Below, one piece after another: positions 1-7,656 of a DNA stretch of 64,000 nt. Under the pieces are notes generated by a model, which did not search any database, was not told where the DNA came from, and worked only from the letters and a program-made list of their open reading frames with translations. Position numbers and translations under genes: made by a program. Numbering within the stretch: the first letter of the stretch is position 1; every line of letters starts with the position of its first letter. The DNA comes from Actinoplanes cyaneus (GTDB lineage: Bacteria > Actinomycetota > Actinomycetes > Mycobacteriales > Micromonosporaceae), in the NCBI RefSeq assembly GCF_016862095.1, contig NZ_BOMH01000077.1, positions 1 to 64,000 on the forward strand, in the 5' to 3' direction.

Positions 1-1
1 G

Positions 2-44
2 AGATAAAGGCCCACCCCGTCACGGGGTGGGCCTTTATCTTTTT
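2..44 (+). terminator. Strong intrinsic terminator at the left edge
   Basis: A perfect 18-bp inverted repeat (2-19 and 23-40) with a 3-nt loop is followed by a T run at 40-44. This is a classic intrinsic terminator for a plus-strand gene ending left of the window. It also lies just downstream of the minus-strand CBS gene, so it probably works in both directions. Confidence 0.9.
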
Positions 45-49
45 GTGTT

Positions 50-487
50 TCAGCTGCGCTCGCCGGTGATGTAGTCGGCGAGGGTGGTGCGTTCGGTTTC
101 CAGTTCGTCGATACGGTTCTTCACGACGTCGCCGATGCTGACGACGCCGGCGAGGCGACCGTCGACGACGACCGGCACATGGCGGAATCGCCGCTCGGTC
201 ATGAGTCGTTCCACGTCTTCCAGTTGCGCGTCCGGGGTGACCGTCCGCACCTGCGTGGTCTGGATGGTGCTCACCGGTTCGGCGAGCACCGCCGGCCCGC
301 GTTCGGCGAGCGCCCGGACCACGTCGCGCTCGCTGACGATCCCTTCGACCGCGGTCCCGTCCCGGGACACCACCGCGGCACCGATCCGATGGCGGGCCAG
401 CTCCGTGACCAGCACCTCCACCGGCATGTCCGGTGGAACCGTCACCACGTTCTCGCCCTTGACCCGGAGAATGTCACTGATCCGCAT
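50..487 (-). CDS. CBS-domain protein (two CBS repeats)
   Basis: A 145-residue cytosolic protein made almost entirely of a tandem CBS pair, at about residues 8-62 and 72-128. CBS pairs bind adenosyl ligands such as AMP, ATP or SAM and act as energy sensors; stand-alone versions like mycobacterial Hrp1 have unclear targets. The motif VSERDVVRAL in the first repeat and GVVSIGDVV in the second are typical. The start is set by AGGAGGTG seven bases upstream of the ATG. It stands alone: no gene lies between it and the terminator at the edge, and 470 bp of repeat-rich sequence lies upstream. The family call is secure; the role is not known. Confidence 0.9.
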   Translation of the reverse strand: MRISDILRVKGENVVTVPPDMPVEVLVTELARHRIGAAVVSRDGTAVEGIVSERDVVRALAERGPAVLAEPVSTIQTTQVRTVTPDAQLEDVERLMTERRFRHVPVVVDGRLAGVVSIGDVVKNRIDELETERTTLADYITGERS

Positions 488-606
488 CGCACCTCCTGTG
501 TCGTCCGCCCCCGTGCTCCTCTCGATCCCTCCTGCACTTCATGCCGAATACCATCCCGAAAAGTCAAGCATCTTCGATATATGCCGAATCAGTCGCCGGT
601 GAATTC

Positions 607-740
607 GAGGGGGTCATGCCTGCCGTCAGAGCCGCGACAGACCCGACGCCGGGCATAACGGCGACGCCGCCGCGAGGGGGTCATGCCTGCCGTCGGAGCC
701 GCGACAGACCCGACGCCGGGCATAACGGCGACGCCGCCGC
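607..740. repeat. Two tandem copies of a 67-bp repeat
   Basis: Units 607-673 and 674-740 are identical except for about one base. Each holds an imperfect inverted repeat (ATGCCTGCCGTC against GACGCCGGGCAT). The unit is not coding in a convincing frame. It belongs to the 488-957 stretch, where no gene is seen. Confidence 0.85.
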
Positions 741-870
741 CTGGAGATGGCGGCGGCGTCGGCCGGGAGGTGGCGTCAGCTTCGGCGACGTCGTCGGTCC
801 GAGCGTCAGCGTCGGCGGTGTAGGTAGTCGGCCGGCCAGAGCGGGCCGAGGCGTCAGCGGCGGGGGCGCC

Positions 871-974
871 GGCTGGGTATCAGCGCCGGCGGTGCCGGCT
901 GGGTGTCAGCGTCGGCGGTGCCGGCTGGGTGTCAGCGTCGGCTTTGCTGGCTGGGTGTCAGCGGCGGCGGAAGG
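871..974. repeat. Four tandem copies of a 26-bp repeat
   Basis: Units start at 871, 897, 923 and 949 and share GGCTGGGTGTCAGCG. The last unit runs into the 3' end of the minus-strand small membrane protein gene (stop at 958). The outer GGCTGG resembles the arm ends of the palindromes found elsewhere in the window. Confidence 0.8.
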
Positions 975-1212
975 TGGGGAGGCGGCTGGAGCGGACCGGC
1001 TTTGCGTTGCGCTTGCGTCGGAGGAGGAGCAGGACGGCGGTGGCGGCGCCGGTCACGGCGAGGAGGCCGGCGGTCACCGGCTTGCGGTGGGCGGCTGCCG
1101 CCTGGGCGGGGCGGGACGTGCGGACCGTGGTCACGGCCTGCCGCAGCCGGGACGGCGACTCCAGGTCGTCGGCGCTGGTCGTGCGAGCCTGCTCGGGTGC
1201 GTTCGTGGTCAT
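958..1212 (-). CDS. Small single-pass membrane protein, unknown function
   Basis: An 84-residue protein. A polar N-terminal half (about 1-45) is followed by one hydrophobic segment (about 46-63, AGLLAVTGAATAVLLLL) and a basic tail rich in Arg and Lys. This suggests an inner-membrane anchor with a positively charged cytoplasmic end. GGAGAGGTG lies just upstream of the ATG and supports the start. The layout recalls DUF3618-like small membrane proteins of actinomycetes, but no diagnostic motif was seen. The last codons overlap a tandem repeat, so the C-terminus may have changed recently. Confidence 0.65.
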   Translation of the reverse strand: MTTNAPEQARTTSADDLESPSRLRQAVTTVRTSRPAQAAAAHRKPVTAGLLAVTGAATAVLLLLRRKRNAKPVRSSRLPTFRRR

Positions 1213-1308
1213 CGCTCACCTCTCCTGTGGGGGCCTGCTTCTGTGGCGCTCTATGACTCTTCTTCGGACAGCACTCCTGTCAATCTGTGATTGAACATAC
1301 TCGGAGAG

Positions 1309-2238
1309 TCACGCCGGGAATGTCCCCAAACCGACATGACCGGCTGGATTGGAAGGTGCCGGTGAGGGAAGGGGCCAGACGGCGGGGATGCGTTCGAGGA
1401 CCCCACCGGCGAAGACGTCACGCAGGCCGAGCGGCTTCAGGTGGACGTAGCCGATGTGACAGTCACAGATGCTGTTCACGCAAGGACGGGGTTGCAGCGC
1501 GGCCCGCCACGAGCCGTCGTACAGGCTGCCGAGCTTCTGTTTGACGAAGTGACAGCGACGGACGGTACCGTCGCCGTCGACCGAGATCGCCGTCTCGCCG
1601 GCGTGGCACGGAAGGTCGAGCGAGACGTGCGGTCGCACGCTGTAGCCGAAAAGCGGATCGAGATCTGTCCACTCCGCTTCCTCCTCCGGGGTGTAGCTCT
1701 TTCCCTCGGCGGCGTTGACCCACAAGTACACCGAAGGGGGAAGCGCGGCGCGCAGGGCACGGGCCTCCGCCAGGTGCTCGGGGAAGCCGACGATGCCGGC
1801 CGAGAAGCGCACGCCCAGCCGCAGCAGGGTTTCGCAGCGGGCCAGGAAGCGCGCGCGGGTGACCTGGCCGGGGTGGTAGGTGGCCCAGAGCGCCGCGGAA
1901 GCCGGATCGGCGTCGGCGAGCCAGTCGACGCGCGTGGCCAGATTCGTCTGGATCGCGACGCGGTCGACGTGCGGCAGGTGGGACAGTGCCACGATGGCGT
2001 CCCTGTACCACCTGCGGGTCAGGCCCTCACCCCACGGGGTGAACAGGATCGACAGGCGCACGTCAGTGGTCTCGGCGACCCACGCGGTGAAGCGCTCCAG
2101 GGCGGCACGGTCGGCGCGCAGCAGCTCGGGAGGATCGTGGCGCTTGGCGAAAGGGCAGTAGGGACAGTCGTAGTTGCAGCTGGCGAGCGGCCCTCGATAG
2201 AGGACGGAGAGCGTGGAGCCCGATGCCGGTGAGGTCAT
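1309..2238 (-). CDS. STM4011-family radical SAM protein
   Basis: A 309-residue radical SAM enzyme. The SAM-cluster motif CNYDCPYC (CxxxCxxC) is near residue 20. A Cys-rich C-terminal part (CHAGE, RRCHF, CVNSICDCH) looks like a SPASM-type auxiliary Fe-S site, common in enzymes acting on peptides. Overall length and motif order match the STM4011 family, known only as a conserved cluster. The chosen start overlaps the stop of the upstream STM4012 gene by four bases (ATGA at 2235-2238), so translation is coupled; a longer reading to 2289 would run into that gene. Substrate unknown; peptide modification is inferred from the Cys-rich end. Confidence 0.9.
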   Translation of the reverse strand: MTSPASGSTLSVLYRGPLASCNYDCPYCPFAKRHDPPELLRADRAALERFTAWVAETTDVRLSILFTPWGEGLTRRWYRDAIVALSHLPHVDRVAIQTNLATRVDWLADADPASAALWATYHPGQVTRARFLARCETLLRLGVRFSAGIVGFPEHLAEARALRAALPPSVYLWVNAAEGKSYTPEEEAEWTDLDPLFGYSVRPHVSLDLPCHAGETAISVDGDGTVRRCHFVKQKLGSLYDGSWRAALQPRPCVNSICDCHIGYVHLKPLGLRDVFAGGVLERIPAVWPLPSPAPSNPAGHVGLGTFPA

Positions 2239-3530
2239 CGTGGGCGGTATCCCGCCATCGCCTCGCGCACCGCGCCGGACGTGAGCCACGGGCCGATCGC
2301 GTCGGATCGCTCCAGCCCGGCCGGGGTGAGTCGCAGGCCGCCGGGCTCGGCGAGACCGTTGTCGACCAGGGTCGTGAGCTGGGGGAAGTCGGACTCGGCG
2401 GCGGAGCCGAAACGCTCACGGTACGCCGACGGATCGAGCCCTTCGGCCCGCAGCAGCGACTTGATCAGCCAGCGCCGTCGTTGCTCGAAGGCGTCCAGGG
2501 CGAAGCCGACCTCGGCGTACGCGAAATCGGTCGAAGGTCGTGAGAGATAGTCGTCGAGCACCGCGCGGACCTCGCTGACCCCGACCGCGTAGTCGAAGGA
2601 GTAGTGCAGGTCGCGCGTGTACGACCGGGCGCCGCATCCGAGCCCGATCATGCCGTCGTCCTGGCACGAGTAGTCGGGGCCGTCGTCGCGCACGTGGGGA
2701 AGCCTGAACTGCCGCATCGACTCCTGGCGGTAGCCGGCGGCGAGCAGCGTCTCCCGGCCCTGGCGGTAGAGCGCGAGCCGCTGCGCGTCCCAGTCGTCGC
2801 GGCTGACCGCCCGGCGGCCCAGCCCGGTGAGCGGGCGCACGTAGAGCGGGTAGAGGAAGATCTCCTCCGGCTGCCAGGCGAGCGCGGCCTCCAGGCTGAG
2901 CTGCCACGAGGTCGGCGTCTGGCCGTCGATGCCGTAGATCAGGTCGAGGTTGAGCACCGGCACGCGGGCGTCCCGGATCGCGCCGAGTGCCCGCTCCACG
3001 TCGACGCGGCGCTGCGGGCGGCCGGCGGCGTGCGCCTCGGCGTCGAGGAAACTCTGCACGCCGATGCTGACGCGGGTCGTCCCGTGGGCGCTGAGCACCT
3101 CCAGCCGGTCGGGCGTCGCGGTGGCCGGCGAGGTCTCGACGGAGAGCGGGATGCCGGGCAGGCGCGCGCCCAGGACGGTGGTGCAGATGTCGAAGAGCTG
3201 GTCGAGCTCGGCCGCCTCCAGATAGGTGGGAGTGCCACCGCCGAAGGCCGCCTGAGCGAACCGGGCACCCTGCGGGGCGACCCGGGAGGCTTGTTCCCGG
3301 AGCTGCCGCAGATAGGCCGTGACCTGCTCGGCGGGCGCGTTCGCGCGGGTGAACAGGTTGCAGAACCCGCAACGCATCTCGCAGAACGGAATGTGCACGT
3401 ACAGGAAGAGCGCGTCCTTGGGCTCGTCGCGCCACACGTCGGCGAGCGCCGGGCGCGGGTCGAGCGGGCGGTACGACGTCTTGTGCGGATACGCATACAG
3501 ATAGCCCTGGTAGGGCGAGCCGGTGATCAT
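2235..3530 (-). CDS. STM4012-family (HemN-like) radical SAM protein
   Basis: A 431-residue protein starting with SPYQGYLYAYPHKTSYR after the initial MITG, as is usual for STM4012. It carries a HemN-type radical SAM motif CEMRCGFCNLF, the GGGTPTYL glycine motif, and the C-terminal HemN-like region with YSCQDDGMIGLGCGARSYT. HemN relatives are oxygen-independent coproporphyrinogen oxidases, but this subfamily occurs in STM401x operons rather than haem operons. The start overlaps the STM4013 stop by ATGA (3527-3530). The same frame stays open upstream inside the neighbour, but that extension has no family similarity. Confidence 0.92.
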   Translation of the reverse strand: MITGSPYQGYLYAYPHKTSYRPLDPRPALADVWRDEPKDALFLYVHIPFCEMRCGFCNLFTRANAPAEQVTAYLRQLREQASRVAPQGARFAQAAFGGGTPTYLEAAELDQLFDICTTVLGARLPGIPLSVETSPATATPDRLEVLSAHGTTRVSIGVQSFLDAEAHAAGRPQRRVDVERALGAIRDARVPVLNLDLIYGIDGQTPTSWQLSLEAALAWQPEEIFLYPLYVRPLTGLGRRAVSRDDWDAQRLALYRQGRETLLAAGYRQESMRQFRLPHVRDDGPDYSCQDDGMIGLGCGARSYTRDLHYSFDYAVGVSEVRAVLDDYLSRPSTDFAYAEVGFALDAFEQRRRWLIKSLLRAEGLDPSAYRERFGSAAESDFPQLTTLVDNGLAEPGGLRLTPAGLERSDAIGPWLTSGAVREAMAGYRPR

Positions 3531-4441
3531 GACACGGCCAGGGTGAACTGCGCATACGGCACCGTCCACACCACCTCGTGACCGACGCGGTGGCCGGTGT
3601 GGCCGTCCTCCCCGTACGCCGTGCCGTGATCCGCGCACATGATCACGAAGACCGGCCGCCCGCGACCTGTGACCAGCTCGAACAGCCGTGGCATCAACCC
3701 GTCGACATACTCCAGGGCGGCCGCGTGGCTCTCCCGGGTGTCCTCGGCGAGCCCGGCGTAGTGCCGGTTCGGCTGGTGCATCGCCGCGACGTTGAGGAAG
3801 GTGAACACCGGCTGCCCGGACGGGACCGCGGTCAGCGAGCTCTCCAGACGGGCCAACTGGGCGCCGAGACAATCCGGCTCGGTCACCCCGAACGACGGCT
3901 CCCAGTGCGCCTCGGTGAACAGGGCGGGCAGCACCTCGCCGAGCGCCGTCCGCCGGTTGAAGAAGCCGACGCCGCCCAGGCAGAGCGTGTGATAGCCCTC
4001 CTTGGCCAGCGCTGTCGGCAGATCCGGCGCGTCGAAGACCCACGTCCCCGGCCCGGACGTCTCGCTGCCGGGGAACGCCGCGGCGAACAGCCGATCGTGG
4101 GCGCCCGGCGTGCCGGGAGTGCCGGTGCCGGGCGTGCCTGGCGTGCCGGTGCCGGGCGTGCCGGGCGTGGCCGGCGTGCCTGGCGTGCCCATCGTGCGCG
4201 GCGTGCCAGGCGTATGCGGAGTGCCTGGCGTGGCGGGCGTGGGCAGGAAGCCGGCGAAGAACGCGTGGTGCGCCGCATAGGTGAAGCTGGCCGGTGAGTG
4301 CCGCCGCTCCCAGCCGCCACCGGGCAGGACCGCGGCCAGGTGCGGGGTGCGCCCGGCGGCGGCCAACTCGGCGGCCACGTCGTAGCGCAGCGTGTCGAGG
4401 GTGACCATCAGGACGTCGTGGGTGCCGATCAGCTCGCGCAT
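3527..4441 (-). CDS. STM4013-family sulfatase-like hydrolase
   Basis: A 304-residue alkaline-phosphatase/sulfatase-fold protein. Metal-binding residues are visible in VLMVTLDTLRYD near the N-terminus and in CADHGTAYGEDGHTGHRVGH near the C-terminus. Family members occur only with the STM4011/4012 proteins. The ATG at 4441 lies one base after the STM4015 stop; an in-frame start at 4480 would overlap that gene. Residues 68-113 are a Pro-Gly-Thr low-complexity insertion just after FFAGFLPTP, not expected in the fold and probably a surface loop. Catalysis and substrate are not known. Confidence 0.88.
   Translation of the reverse strand: MRELIGTHDVLMVTLDTLRYDVAAELAAAGRTPHLAAVLPGGGWERRHSPASFTYAAHHAFFAGFLPTPATPGTPHTPGTPRTMGTPGTPATPGTPGTGTPGTPGTGTPGTPGAHDRLFAAAFPGSETSGPGTWVFDAPDLPTALAKEGYHTLCLGGVGFFNRRTALGEVLPALFTEAHWEPSFGVTEPDCLGAQLARLESSLTAVPSGQPVFTFLNVAAMHQPNRHYAGLAEDTRESHAAALEYVDGLMPRLFELVTGRGRPVFVIMCADHGTAYGEDGHTGHRVGHEVVWTVPYAQFTLAVS
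4103..4240 (-). repeat. Pro-Gly-Thr coding microsatellite inside STM4013
   Basis: About 46 codons made of PGT/PGTGT/PAT steps, encoded by imperfect 9-bp units (GGCGTGCCG type on the plus strand). It resembles a collagen-like or linker expansion inserted into an enzyme core. The length is a multiple of three, so the frame is kept. Confidence 0.85.
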
Positions 4442-4442
4442 G

Positions 4443-5363
4443 TCACTCCGAGACCGCCACGTAACGATCGTCCTCGTCATCCCCCTGCGGATCGCTCACG
4501 TCGACCCGGGTCTCCGGAAGCGCGGCGACCACGGCAGCCGCCGTCTCCTCGGACATGTAATGGTGGGCCAGGCACAGCTCACGCAGGTGGGTGAGGGGCT
4601 GGCCGGCCAGCAGCGCGGTCGCCCCGCGATCGCTGAGCACGCCCATGGACAGGTCCAGCGATTCCAGCCGGGCCACGATCGGCGCGTGGGCGATCGCGGC
4701 CGCGAGCTCGTCGGCGATCTCCGCATTGCGCAGGCCGAGCCGCCGCAGGCCGGGAAAGAGCGTGCCGTCGAGCAGCGGGCGCAGGTCGGCGAGCGTGGTG
4801 TCACCGCCGTAATCCGGGGTGCCGAGCCACAGCTCCAGCTCGGTCAGGCCCGGGAACGCCGAGCCGAGCACCGCCGCGGTGAACGCCCGGGGCAGGCCAC
4901 CGCTCTGCACCACCAGGCGGCGCAGGCTCCCGCTGGTCACGGGGGAGAACGCGAAATCCTCCCCGCCGCGCACCTGCAACGTCTCCAGCAGCGGGAACGC
5001 GGTGATCAACGAGCTGACGTCGCCGACCTTCATCCACGAGATCTCGCACTCGTCGAACGTGATGTCGCCGAGGAACAGGGAGCGCAGCGCGGGCAGGCGT
5101 GGCGCGGCCTCACCCAGTTGACCCAGCGGCGCACGGTCGAACGCGGCATAACCCCACGGGCCGATGACCAGGGACTCCGTCGTCGCGCCGTGGGCGGTCA
5201 GGAAGGTCTCGAACTTCGCCCGGAAGCCCGGGGAGACCGGCTCGTCGGATCTGTCCTCCTCGTCATACGAGACGCGCCAGGCGACCGGACCTGTCGCGGC
5301 CCCGGCCGGGAACTCGGTCACCGGCAGACCGGCGAAGGTCTCGTCATGATGGTGGAACGTCAT
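4443..5363 (-). CDS. STM4015-family leucine-rich-repeat-like protein
   Basis: A 306-residue cytosolic protein, first gene of the STM401x operon. From about residue 85 onward it has repeating LRSLFLGD, LETLQVRGG, LRRLVVQSG, LTELELWLG, LRRLGLRNAEI, LESLDLSMG and LRELCLAHH units, a leucine-rich-repeat pattern suited to protein or peptide binding. The N-terminal part (LPVTEFPAG) fits STM4015. It may present the substrate to the downstream enzymes; this is inferred. The expected STM4014 gene (ATP-grasp-like) that normally sits beside it is absent: STM4013 starts one base later. Confidence 0.88.
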   Translation of the reverse strand: MTFHHHDETFAGLPVTEFPAGAATGPVAWRVSYDEEDRSDEPVSPGFRAKFETFLTAHGATTESLVIGPWGYAAFDRAPLGQLGEAAPRLPALRSLFLGDITFDECEISWMKVGDVSSLITAFPLLETLQVRGGEDFAFSPVTSGSLRRLVVQSGGLPRAFTAAVLGSAFPGLTELELWLGTPDYGGDTTLADLRPLLDGTLFPGLRRLGLRNAEIADELAAAIAHAPIVARLESLDLSMGVLSDRGATALLAGQPLTHLRELCLAHHYMSEETAAAVVAALPETRVDVSDPQGDDEDDRYVAVSE

Positions 5364-5424
5364 CGCGGCCCCTGTCTCCCGTTCGAACCAGCGGCGCGAC
5401 CGTAGCAGGAGCCGCCGACAGAAA

Positions 5425-5964
5425 TCAGCGGACCAGCGTCAGCCCCGGGCGCTGCCGCTTCGTCGCCTGCCGTTTCATCGTGCGGCCGGCGAGGGCGACG
5501 AGCAGCACCGCGACGGTCTGGACGACGGGCATGCCCAGAAAGCCGAGCGCCGGGACCCCGAACATCGTGGTGAACAGCACCAGGAACGCCACCGCGGAGA
5601 CAGCCGCCGCACCGGCGACCTTGCCCAGGCTGACGTGCCATGCCCGGAAACGATCACCGTGACCCTGCCACCAGCCGGGCAGCCACCGCTCCACGAGCAC
5701 CGCGAACAGCAGCGCCGGAGCGGTGATCACGGCGGCCCGGCCGAAACCGGAGAGCATCGTGGCGCCGCCCGCGATCGCCGCTGCCACGGTGACCGTCACC
5801 AGGGCGATCACGTCGAAACGCCGCAGCCCCCAGTGGCCCTGCGTCAGCATCCACACCGCGGCCACCACCGGCGGGAGGATCAGGTAGAGGTCCGCCATCC
5901 AGTAGACGAGCAGGTAGACGACGGCGAACGCGGTGGTCCGAGCGGCGTAGCGGGCGACGGTCAT
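5425..5964 (-). CDS. Five-segment integral membrane protein, unknown
   Basis: A 179-residue very hydrophobic protein with about five predicted membrane segments (roughly residues 12-28, 30-44, 55-75, 78-92 and 118-160, the last probably two) and a basic C-terminal tail (RTMKRQATKRQR). No catalytic motif or known family was recognised. It lies between the STM401x operon and the siderophore-interacting gene, with gaps of 61 and 126 bp, so it is probably its own unit. The ATG at 5964 is the only good start before the first hydrophobic segment. Confidence 0.7.
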   Translation of the reverse strand: MTVARYAARTTAFAVVYLLVYWMADLYLILPPVVAAVWMLTQGHWGLRRFDVIALVTVTVAAAIAGGATMLSGFGRAAVITAPALLFAVLVERWLPGWWQGHGDRFRAWHVSLGKVAGAAAVSAVAFLVLFTTMFGVPALGFLGMPVVQTVAVLLVALAGRTMKRQATKRQRPGLTLVR

Positions 5965-6090
5965 GGCCCGACCATCGGCCGCGGGCAGGCCCGAGTTAGA
6001 TCAAATGCTTCATTGCCCGCGTACGGGCCGCGACCCGAGCCGCGGGACCGGACAGCGGCGCGGCTCGCGGTTCCCGGCTGGTGCTCACGG

Positions 6091-7011
6091 TCAGCACTCC
6101 GCCTTGCCGAGGCGCCAGTAGCCCATGAAGGCGACCGCGCGGCGGTCGACACGGCAGGTGCCGACCAGGTGGCGGCGCAGGGTCTTGATGACGGCGGCCT
6201 CGCCGGCGAGCCAGGCGTAGAAGCCGTCGGTGGCCTCGGTGCCGTCCGGAACCTCCCAGAGCAGCTCCTCGTCGACGTCGACGTCCTCGAGGGCGGCCGT
6301 GGTGACCCCGGCGGCGTCGCCGAGCAGGTGGGCGGCGGCGGCCTGGACCGCGGGGATCAGCCTGACGCCGTGGTCGGCGCCGTTGCGGGGCAGGAACGTG
6401 ACCCGGACGCCCGCGGGAGCGTCGACCAGCAGCTCGTCGCCGGCCTCCGGAACCTCGAGCAGCGCCTCGCCGCACATGTCGGCGGGCAGCCGGGACAGGA
6501 TCGAGGCGATCGCGGGGGTGGCGGTCTCGTCGCCGACGAGCAGCACGCGGTTGGTGCCGATCGGCGGGTGGAAGTCGACGCCGCCGGAGTTGCCGGCGAA
6601 CTCCGCGTTCGGCCCGAGCAGGCAGGCGATCGAGCCGGGTTGCGCGCCGACGGCCCAGCGGGAGGCGGGGCCGGAGACGCCGTGCAGCACCATGTCGACG
6701 TCGACCTCGCGGGCCGCGGCGCGGACGTTGCGCACCGTGTACGTCCGGATCGGGTTCTGCCGGTCGGCCGGCAGCGCGCGCCACCGGGTGAACCAGTCGT
6801 CGCTCATGGGCAGGTCGTCGAGCCCGGTGCCGGGCAGCGGGAAGATCAGCTTGATGCGCTGGTCGAAGCCGTTGTCGGCGAACCTGTCGAGGTCGTCGCC
6901 GGTGAACGTGACGCGCACGAAGCTGGGGCTGAGCCGGGTGATCCGGGCCACCTCGACCGGGAAGAAGCGGAACGGGGCCGCCTCGGTCGACGGAACAACG
7001 GTCTGGGTCAC
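6091..7011 (-). CDS. Siderophore-interacting protein (FAD/NAD(P)H ferric reductase)
   Basis: A 306-residue flavoenzyme of the SIP/ViuB family, which reduces ferric siderophores in the cytosol to release iron. The FAD-binding barrel (about residues 15-125) has SFVRVTFTGDDL and the flavin motif RTYTVRNVR; the C-terminal SIP domain (about 130-300) contains VLLVGDETATPAI and the end motif FMGYWRLGKAEC. The start is GTG at 7011, eight bases after GGGAGG. A 19-bp iron box lies 22 bp upstream, so expression should be repressed by Fe2+-bound IdeR/DmdR. No siderophore biosynthesis genes are in the window. Confidence 0.93.
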   Translation of the reverse strand: MTQTVVPSTEAAPFRFFPVEVARITRLSPSFVRVTFTGDDLDRFADNGFDQRIKLIFPLPGTGLDDLPMSDDWFTRWRALPADRQNPIRTYTVRNVRAAAREVDVDMVLHGVSGPASRWAVGAQPGSIACLLGPNAEFAGNSGGVDFHPPIGTNRVLLVGDETATPAIASILSRLPADMCGEALLEVPEAGDELLVDAPAGVRVTFLPRNGADHGVRLIPAVQAAAAHLLGDAAGVTTAALEDVDVDEELLWEVPDGTEATDGFYAWLAGEAAVIKTLRRHLVGTCRVDRRAVAFMGYWRLGKAEC

Positions 7012-7032
7012 GACGCCTCCCAGCGATCGGGT

Positions 7033-7051
7033 TTAGGTAACCCTAACCTAA
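7033..7051 (-). promoter_or_regulatory. IdeR/DmdR iron box
   Basis: TTAGGTAACCCTAACCTAA matches the actinobacterial IdeR/DmdR1 consensus TTAGGTTAGGCTAACCTAA at about 16-17 of 19 positions. It sits 22 bp before the GTG start of the siderophore-interacting protein, where bound repressor would block the promoter. Confidence 0.88.
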
Positions 7052-7149
7052 GCCAGGGGGACCGTGGCAACCCGCTTGCACCCCGGAGATTCCTGCAGAG
7101 CCACCGGCGCCGGACGATCACACGGGTCCCACCGCAGAAGGAGCCGGAG

Positions 7150-7605
7150 ATGCCCCAGTCCTCGACCACCACCCTCACCTTCAGCGATGCCGAGGCGGGC
7201 CTGACCTGGCCGATGGGCGACTGGTCGGCCGCGTTGGAGCCGCCCACCGTGCTCATCGCCGACGACGACGAGGACATCCGGGACCTGGTGGGCACGAAGC
7301 TGCGGGCCGCCGGGTATCGGACACTGATCGCCGCGGACGGCCGGACCGCGATGGCGCTCGCGGTGGGGGAGCGGCCGTCGCTGGTGCTGCTCGACGTATG
7401 CATGCCGGGGCTGGACGGGCTGGCGTTCTGCTACGAGCTGCATTCGTCGCCGCAGACCGCGACCATCCCGGTGATCTTCATCAGCGGGCGGGGCGAACCG
7501 GCCGATATGGACCTGGCTCGGGTGGTCGGGGCCGAGGACTACCTGGTCAAGCCGCTCGACCCGGCCGAGTTGCTGCGTCGCGTCGAGCGGCTTCTCGGAC
7601 ACTAG
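7150..7605 (+). CDS. Single-domain response regulator
   Basis: A 151-residue protein with a 32-residue leader and one CheY-like receiver domain: acidic pair DDDED, phosphoacceptor Asp in LVLLDVCMPGLDG, the Thr/Ser switch position in VIFISGRG, and the Lys in DYLVKPLDP. There is no DNA-binding output domain, so it works through protein contacts. GAAGGAG lies seven bases upstream of the ATG. It converges with a chemoreceptor gene, which hints at chemotaxis or partner-switching input, but the cognate kinase is not visible here. Confidence 0.9.
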   Translation: MPQSSTTTLTFSDAEAGLTWPMGDWSAALEPPTVLIADDDEDIRDLVGTKLRAAGYRTLIAADGRTAMALAVGERPSLVLLDVCMPGLDGLAFCYELHSSPQTATIPVIFISGRGEPADMDLARVVGAEDYLVKPLDPAELLRRVERLLGH

Positions 7606-7656
7606 GCGGTGTTTCGCCACGCCGCAGCCCCGGCCCCACGGCGAGACACCGCCTAG
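7602..7656. terminator. Bidirectional terminator spanning two stop codons
   Basis: Arms 7602-7618 and 7640-7656 pair with one mismatch (CTAGGCGGTGT end). Both the plus-strand response regulator and the minus-strand chemoreceptor stop inside the arms (TAG in each). A related hairpin with the same ends and the same central CCGCAGCCCCG recurs at 28846-28888. Confidence 0.85.

Noticed and set aside
541..1290. Plus-strand frame across the 67-bp and 26-bp repeats
   Set aside because: Composition is Gly/Arg/Ala-rich, no ribosome site, and it reads against the better-supported small membrane protein gene.
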